A stretch of DNA of 64,000 nucleotides from Lacrimispora celerecrescens (GTDB lineage: Bacteria; Bacillota; Clostridia; Lachnospirales; Lachnospiraceae), in assembly GCF_000732605.1 (NCBI RefSeq), contig NZ_JPME01000042.1, positions 1 to 64,000 of the forward strand. Reading direction: 5' to 3'. Below the pieces are notes generated by a model. It saw only the letters and a list, made by a program, of their open reading frames with translations, was not told the DNA's origin and ran no database searches. Positions 59,952 through 64,000 of this stretch are shown here, one piece after another. The stretch's first letter is position 1, and the number at the start of each line of letters is the position of its first letter. Both the position numbers and the translations under genes were made by a program.

Positions 59952-60263
59952 AAAAGGAAATGGAATCCTTGCGATAATACTCTCGTAGAAATGCAGTGCC
60001 TCCACTAGATAACTATTATAATATAACTTTGATCGCCTCAATTGTCACGTAAGGGTACTTGGTATATATCTGTGCATACCGAGTTCATGTCCAAGTGTAT
60101 CCATCTCCTAAAGACCCCAAGGTACTTTGCAAGCAGTCCACAATCTCATATATCGATATTCACCTGTAGAAACGCAATGCTGAGCTGTCTATAAGGACGC
60201 AAAAGCTGAGCAAAGAGATAATATGATTGAAAGACTAAAAGGAATGAGAGGTATTAATCAAAT
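59952..60263. other. intergenic region, nothing recognised
   Basis: No gene, tRNA or clear hairpin seen. GC and codon texture change here, with the right-hand genes more AT-rich. Confidence 0.35.
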
Positions 60264-61079
60264 ATGATAAGTAAGATAGATAATCATCCTGTTTACTATG
60301 AAGAATATGGTTCAGGAAAACCTATACTCTGTATTCATGGGTTTCCAGAGGATCATAGAACTATGGTAGGGTGTGTTAAACCAATCATGGCGTCTTTCGA
60401 TCATTACCGAAGGATTTATATTGATCTGCCGGGATTTGGTAGTTCCGAGATGAATCCGAATATAAAAAATGCAGATGATATGTTATCTTTTTTAATCAAT
60501 TTTATAAAAGATGTCATTAAAGATGAAAGCTTTTTATTAGTTGGTCAATCTTATGGTGGGTATTTATCATTGGGACTGATGTTAAAAGGGAATCTAAATA
60601 TTAGCGGAGTATTCTTATTATGTCCTTGCGTAATCAGTAAACATGAAAGTCGAAATCTTGCACAAAAAGAAATTCTTGTTATAGAACAGGATTTAAAACT
60701 TGAAGTTCGTGAAAAAGATGATTTTCAGGATTTTATGGATTATGCGGTTATTGCTACAACTAAAACATGGGGAAGATATAGAAATGAAATCATGCCAGGT
60801 TTAAAAAATGCTGATATAGATTTCATAAATACATACCAAAAAGATGGATATGGTTTTTCTTTTGAAGCATCGCTGAAAGATATAAACTTCAACAAACCTA
60901 TTGCAGTATTAACAGGAAAGCAAGATAATTGTGTTGGTTATGAAGATACATGGGAATTAGTAAAACATTTACCACGTTTAAGTTTTCTGTGTCTTGATAA
61001 AGCAGGGCATAATCTGCAAATAGAAAATAAACCACTGTTTGATCTGCATTTTCATGATTGGCTAAAAAACTGTAGTTAA
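60264..61079 (+). CDS. alpha/beta hydrolase
   Basis: 271 residues, cytoplasmic. Oxyanion region CIHGFPEDHRTM (about 23-34), nucleophile elbow GQSYGG (S96), acidic residue in LTGKQDNCVG and catalytic His in AGHNLQIE. This is the general lipase/esterase/lyase fold; substrate cannot be predicted. Codon use is AT-richer than the salvage operon upstream. Ribosome site weak (GAGAGGT about 17 bases upstream). Confidence 0.8.
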   Translation: MISKIDNHPVYYEEYGSGKPILCIHGFPEDHRTMVGCVKPIMASFDHYRRIYIDLPGFGSSEMNPNIKNADDMLSFLINFIKDVIKDESFLLVGQSYGGYLSLGLMLKGNLNISGVFLLCPCVISKHESRNLAQKEILVIEQDLKLEVREKDDFQDFMDYAVIATTKTWGRYRNEIMPGLKNADIDFINTYQKDGYGFSFEASLKDINFNKPIAVLTGKQDNCVGYEDTWELVKHLPRLSFLCLDKAGHNLQIENKPLFDLHFHDWLKNCS

Positions 61080-61210
61080 GTAGTTTTGGTGTCCATCCTG
61101 CTTACCAAGATCCCAAAAGATAATCTAAAGGCTTGATATGACCGCCAGCAATATGTTTTCTAAATTACTCATAATGAGCACATTGCTGAGTCAATAAATT
61201 GAATAGGTAT

Positions 61211-61253
61211 AAAAGACTACTAGCTATCAGTAATTAAGTTAGTAGTTTTTTTG
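61211..61253 (+). terminator. intrinsic terminator
   Basis: AAAAGACTACTAGC...GTTAGTAGTTTTTTT; stem with a T-run, about 135 bp after the hydrolase gene and before the GNAT gene. Confidence 0.65.
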
Positions 61254-61304
61254 CAAAAATTTAATCATAGATAGAGCAAATCAGATCATAAATGAAGGAG
61301 CAAG

Positions 61305-61805
61305 ATGGTAATGCTTGACCAAACAGAGTTCACTGAAGACTATGCAAAAGAAATAAGCACTTGGAAATATGATAACGCATATAGTGTCTACAATTTTCCG
61401 AATTGGGATAAAATCGCAGAACAAAAGTGGGCAATTACCATAGCCGATAAACGCAAAGAAGAGTTTAAGGCAGTTACAATAGAATTGGATGGAAAACTCC
61501 AACTATGTGGATATTTTCGATTTTCAATAAATAGTCAAATTGTTATGTTAGGATTGGGATTAAATCCCCGATTTTGTGGGAGAGGTTACGGTAAACAATT
61601 GATGAGTTTGATTATTCATGAATTTGAACAACGGTTTACTGATAAATTTCTTGAATTAGAAGTGAGGGCTTTTAACAAAAGGGCAATAAAGTGTTATACA
61701 AAAGCAGGTTTTTTCAAAGTTCAAGAATATAAGAAAGAAACGCCCGTTGGCATAGATAATTTTATATTAATGCGATATGATAAGAGTGGTTTATTAAAAG
61801 TATAA
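61305..61805 (+). CDS. GNAT-family N-acetyltransferase
   Basis: 166 residues from ATG 61305 (AAGGAGC upstream; ATG 61311 also possible). The acetyl-CoA-binding P-loop is visible as NPRFCGRGYGKQLMSLII, and the final strand RAFNKRAIKCYTKAGFFKVQE is typical of RimJ/RimI-like GNATs. Acceptor substrate unknown. AT-rich like its neighbours. Confidence 0.85.
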   Translation: MVMLDQTEFTEDYAKEISTWKYDNAYSVYNFPNWDKIAEQKWAITIADKRKEEFKAVTIELDGKLQLCGYFRFSINSQIVMLGLGLNPRFCGRGYGKQLMSLIIHEFEQRFTDKFLELEVRAFNKRAIKCYTKAGFFKVQEYKKETPVGIDNFILMRYDKSGLLKV

Positions 61806-62045
61806 TGCAAAGCTAGTTAGTAACTTTTTCGGCAACATAAATATCGATATGTGTTGGGAATATATTTAAAGGAGTCTGAGGAATTCTAAGAGATCCATTC
61901 CGTCATCAAGTCGGATAATTCAGCTTCCATAAAAGTTGCTGAGCTAAATGGCATGAAAAAAGTAAAAGAATTTTATACAACATACTACAACGGTGAGATG
62001 TTGCATTATCTGTATAAATTAAGTGTTTAAATATGATTTGATCTA
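61806..62045. other. intergenic region with a possible gene remnant
   Basis: An in-frame stretch ending at a TAA at 62028-62030 encodes about 45 residues (ending NGEMLHYLYKLSV) without a plausible ribosome site. It may be the 3' end of a lost gene; I cannot name it. Confidence 0.3.
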
Positions 62046-62079
62046 GCAGCGAAACAGATTGCGAATATCCGATTGACTA
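62046..62079 (+). repeat. dispersed repeat, copy B
   Basis: AGCAGCGAAACAGATTGCGA continuing through ATATCCGATTGACT; about 30/34 identical to 54345-54378. It ends 20 bp before the nucleoside phosphorylase start. Confidence 0.7.
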
Positions 62080-62098
62080 TATGATTGGGGGGCAACAG

Positions 62099-62920
62099 AT
62101 GAATTATCAGGATTTAATTGTCAGTATGGAGAGATTTGGATCAACTAAACGTGATATTTGTATTCATAGCATTGGGATAGATCCAGATCAAATACATAAG
62201 AATGTAATTATCGCTCCTTGGTGGGAACCACCGATTTTTCCGGGTTTTGGAACTTTTGAATATTTAAGTGAATCCGATTATTCTTCAATAAAAGTTTGGA
62301 ATCTCACGATTGATTGCTTGAAAATCAGTTATATAAAAACTGGAATCGGTGCACCTGTATTGATGGATGTTCTTTTAGCCTTGGGTGTTACCCCATGCAG
62401 GCAAATTGCTTTCATAGGGTCTGTTGGTTCTTTGGATGATAAAATAGGTATTGGAGATATTGTAATTCCGGCATATTCCATTTGTGGCGACGGTGCAAGT
62501 CGTTACATATCTTCTGATAAGCTTGCAGATGGCGATGCATTTGGTGAAAAACAATATCCAGATAAAATGATGTACGAGCGTTTAATAAAGGCCACCAGTT
62601 TTAGATGCGAAGAAAGTGGTGTAAAGTGGCATATTGGGAATAATTACAGTACTGATACGGTATTTGCACAGTTTGTTCATATTGATGAAATCATAGGTAT
62701 GGGCTGCAACGTCATTGAAATGGAAACAGCCGCGGCTTTTAAAGCTGCAGCTTTTGCTGGCATTCCAATGGCTGCACTCTTTAGCGTTTCGGATAATACG
62801 GTAGCCAATAAATCTTTAGTCAGTGGCCGTACGTCAGAGGAGATGCAGTATCGGAAAAAAGTACGGCGTGAGCTTTTTCCAAGAATTATTATAGACCTTT
62901 TTCAATCAGCGAACTTCTAA
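62099..62920 (+). CDS. nucleoside phosphorylase (PNP/UDP family)
   Basis: 273 residues from ATG 62099, six bases after a G-run ribosome site. The PNP/uridine-phosphorylase fold is visible: FIGSVGSLDDKIGIGDIVIP, then the GCNVIEMETAAAFKAAAFAG nucleoside-site segment and SVSDNTV. It splits a purine or pyrimidine nucleoside with phosphate. The exact base preference is open. It is followed 25 bp later by thymidine kinase, so it may form a salvage pair. Confidence 0.82.
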   Translation: MNYQDLIVSMERFGSTKRDICIHSIGIDPDQIHKNVIIAPWWEPPIFPGFGTFEYLSESDYSSIKVWNLTIDCLKISYIKTGIGAPVLMDVLLALGVTPCRQIAFIGSVGSLDDKIGIGDIVIPAYSICGDGASRYISSDKLADGDAFGEKQYPDKMMYERLIKATSFRCEESGVKWHIGNNYSTDTVFAQFVHIDEIIGMGCNVIEMETAAAFKAAAFAGIPMAALFSVSDNTVANKSLVSGRTSEEMQYRKKVRRELFPRIIIDLFQSANF

Positions 62921-62945
62921 TTTTTTTACAGTAAAGGAGAAATAA

Positions 62946-63512
62946 ATGGCTAGATTGTTTTTCAGATATGGTGCAATGGGGAGTTCAAAGACGGCTAACG
63001 CACTAATGACAAGATATAATTTTATAGAAAAGGGAAAAAAGGTATTATTAATAAAACCTGATGCTGAAACCAGGGATGAAAAAACGAAAATCAGATCGAG
63101 AATCGGGTTGGAAGCAGATTGCATTTTATGGTCTGAATTCAAACAATACGATTATAGTTCAATCAAAGAATTGGATGCAATCATTGTGGATGAAGTACAA
63201 TTTCTTTCAGAAAATGATATTGAACAACTTTCAAATATTGTTGATGAATACGATATTTCAGTTTTCTGTTATGGCCTCAGAACGGATTTCACATCCCACC
63301 TTTTTCCAGGATCCAAACGCTTGATGGAACTGGCAGATGAAATTGAAGAACTTAAGACAGTCTGCTGGTGCGGCAATAGTGCGAATATGAACGCAAGGAT
63401 TGATAAAGATGGAAATGTAATCAGAGAAGGACAGCAAATATTAATGGGGGCAAATGATAAATACATTTCATTATGCCGTAAACACTATAGAGAAGGTAAA
63501 ATCAGGCAATAG
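62946..63512 (+). CDS. tdk: thymidine kinase
   Basis: 188 residues, type II thymidine kinase. P-loop GAMGSSKT (9-16), Walker B VDEVQF, lasso/zinc part with CWCGN and a later LCRKHY. It phosphorylates thymidine with ATP. AAAGGAG upstream of the ATG. It complements the pyrimidine salvage genes at 56.7-59.2 kb. Confidence 0.92.
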   Translation: MARLFFRYGAMGSSKTANALMTRYNFIEKGKKVLLIKPDAETRDEKTKIRSRIGLEADCILWSEFKQYDYSSIKELDAIIVDEVQFLSENDIEQLSNIVDEYDISVFCYGLRTDFTSHLFPGSKRLMELADEIEELKTVCWCGNSANMNARIDKDGNVIREGQQILMGANDKYISLCRKHYREGKIRQ

Positions 63513-63847
63513 TTTATACTACATCATATACTTATTATCAGCCGGGGCGATGACCCCGGCAAAAAACACATTTTCCCACTGCTTTGTATTCGCGGAGCAG
63601 TATCGTGAATGGCTATTTCAAGTCGGTTTCCCCATGTACCATCATTTTTTTGTCACATTACATAGCTCCCTAAACTGCTGTAATACCTGTTGAGGCGCTT
63701 AGATAACTATTTTGTTTGATTAAAATAATTATTATTAAAAAGATATTGACTAAAATAATTTTATAAAATATAATGAAATCAACCAAAAAGAAATGCATAT
63801 TGAAACATTACTTGTACAATATGCGCACAAGGAGGAGGTATATATTT
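63513..63847. other. intergenic region with terminator and PTS promoter
   Basis: GCCGGGGC-GAT-GACCCCGGC followed by AAAAAA at 63541-63567 is a hairpin after tdk; it is unclear whether it terminates transcription. The consensus promoter for the PTS gene lies at 63746-63774. No other gene seen. Confidence 0.5.
63746..63774 (+). promoter_or_regulatory. promoter of the PTS EIIC gene
   Basis: TTGACT (63746-63751), 17-bp spacer, TATAAT (63769-63774), 73 bp before the start codon. Confidence 0.75.
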
Positions 63848-64000
63848 ATGTTTAAGCAGCTTCAAAAATTAGGTAAGGCATTTATGTTACCGATTGCCAT
63901 TCTTCCGGCAGCAGGTCTCCTGTTAGGAATTGGCGGGGCAATGTCCAATCCAAACACAATCGCAGCTTATCCATTTTTGAACATTTTTGCTCTGCAGGCA
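63848..64000 (+). CDS. PTS transporter subunit EIIC (glucose/GlcNAc family), 5' end
   Basis: 51 codons before the window ends. The start MFKQLQKLGKAFMLPIAILPAAGLLLGIGGAM is characteristic of EIIC domains of the glucose/N-acetylglucosamine PTS family, with the first membrane helix visible. AAGGAGGAGG precedes the ATG. Whether EIIB and EIIA domains are fused lies beyond the window. Confidence 0.9.
   Translation, partial: MFKQLQKLGKAFMLPIAILPAAGLLLGIGGAMSNPNTIAAYPFLNIFALQA

Overview
The window looks like a chromosomal segment from a low-GC, anaerobic Firmicute of the Lachnospiraceae / Clostridium cluster XIVa type (Lacrimispora-like). This is an inference from gene families: a T-box before thrS, an L20-type leader before infC-rpmI-rplT, DUF1540 and DUF6774 proteins, YesMN-type two-component genes, a PPi-type phosphofructokinase, a CarD regulator, DarA and strong AGGAGG ribosome binding sites. 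No database search was possible.

Layout. 1-250: right end of an IS200/IS605-type element (TnpB C-terminus plus a probable omega-RNA / right-end hairpin). 0.3-7.4 kb: TetR regulator, FucO-like iron alcohol dehydrogenase with two palindromic operators upstream, a probable decayed decarboxylase fragment, MATE exporter, acetamidase/formamidase, IlvE, AEC permease. 7.4-12.2 kb: T-box-thrS, DUF1540, EamA-type transporter, L20 leader-infC(ATT start)-rpmI-rplT. 12.2-13.9 kb: a small cluster of DnaA-box-like sites, a Cys-rich miniprotein and four tRNA genes (Asn and three Leu). 14-25 kb: MerR/GyrI-like regulator, then a sugar-uptake locus: AraC-type response regulator, a YtfQ-YtfR-YtfT-YjfF-like (galactofuranose-type) ABC transporter, a YesM-like histidine kinase interrupted by a frameshift, and a membrane-anchored protein with two tandem periplasmic-binding domains. 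A further tRNA-Leu and a PAS-GGDEF diguanylate cyclase follow. 26.9-34.1 kb: a ROK-regulated cluster (TIM-barrel protein, permease, hydantoinase/oxoprolinase, HExxH protein, FAD oxidoreductase) whose substrate I cannot name, then a PPi-type PFK.

35.4-46.9 kb is an accessory, AT-richer region: integrase and endolysin fragments of a decayed prophage, a hexad-repeat collagen-like protein, a binding protein without a signal peptide, a lipoprotein, a par/Fst-like type I toxin-antitoxin candidate, two cell-wall-binding-repeat proteins, a c-di-AMP (ydaO-type) riboswitch controlling a cation/proton antiporter and a PII-like protein, and an L,D-transpeptidase. 47-64 kb: AzlCD with a divergent LysR gene, two Nudix hydrolases, a GntR-ABC (YtrAB-like) operon, a Smr-less MutS2-like ATPase behind a leader-peptide/terminator region, DUF2809, a ferritin-like protein, DarA, a pyrimidine-nucleoside salvage operon (cdd-pdp-deoC), CarD, alpha/beta hydrolase, GNAT, nucleoside phosphorylase, thymidine kinase and the 5' end of a PTS EIIC gene.

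The most noteworthy signal is the 5' leader at 51.74-52.08 kb. A promoter is followed by a 35-codon leader ORF whose stop codon lies inside a perfect intrinsic terminator, and a distant 17-nt inverted repeat brackets both, all directly upstream of the MutS2-like gene. This is the architecture of ribosome-mediated attenuation, as known for antibiotic-inducible ABC-F genes.
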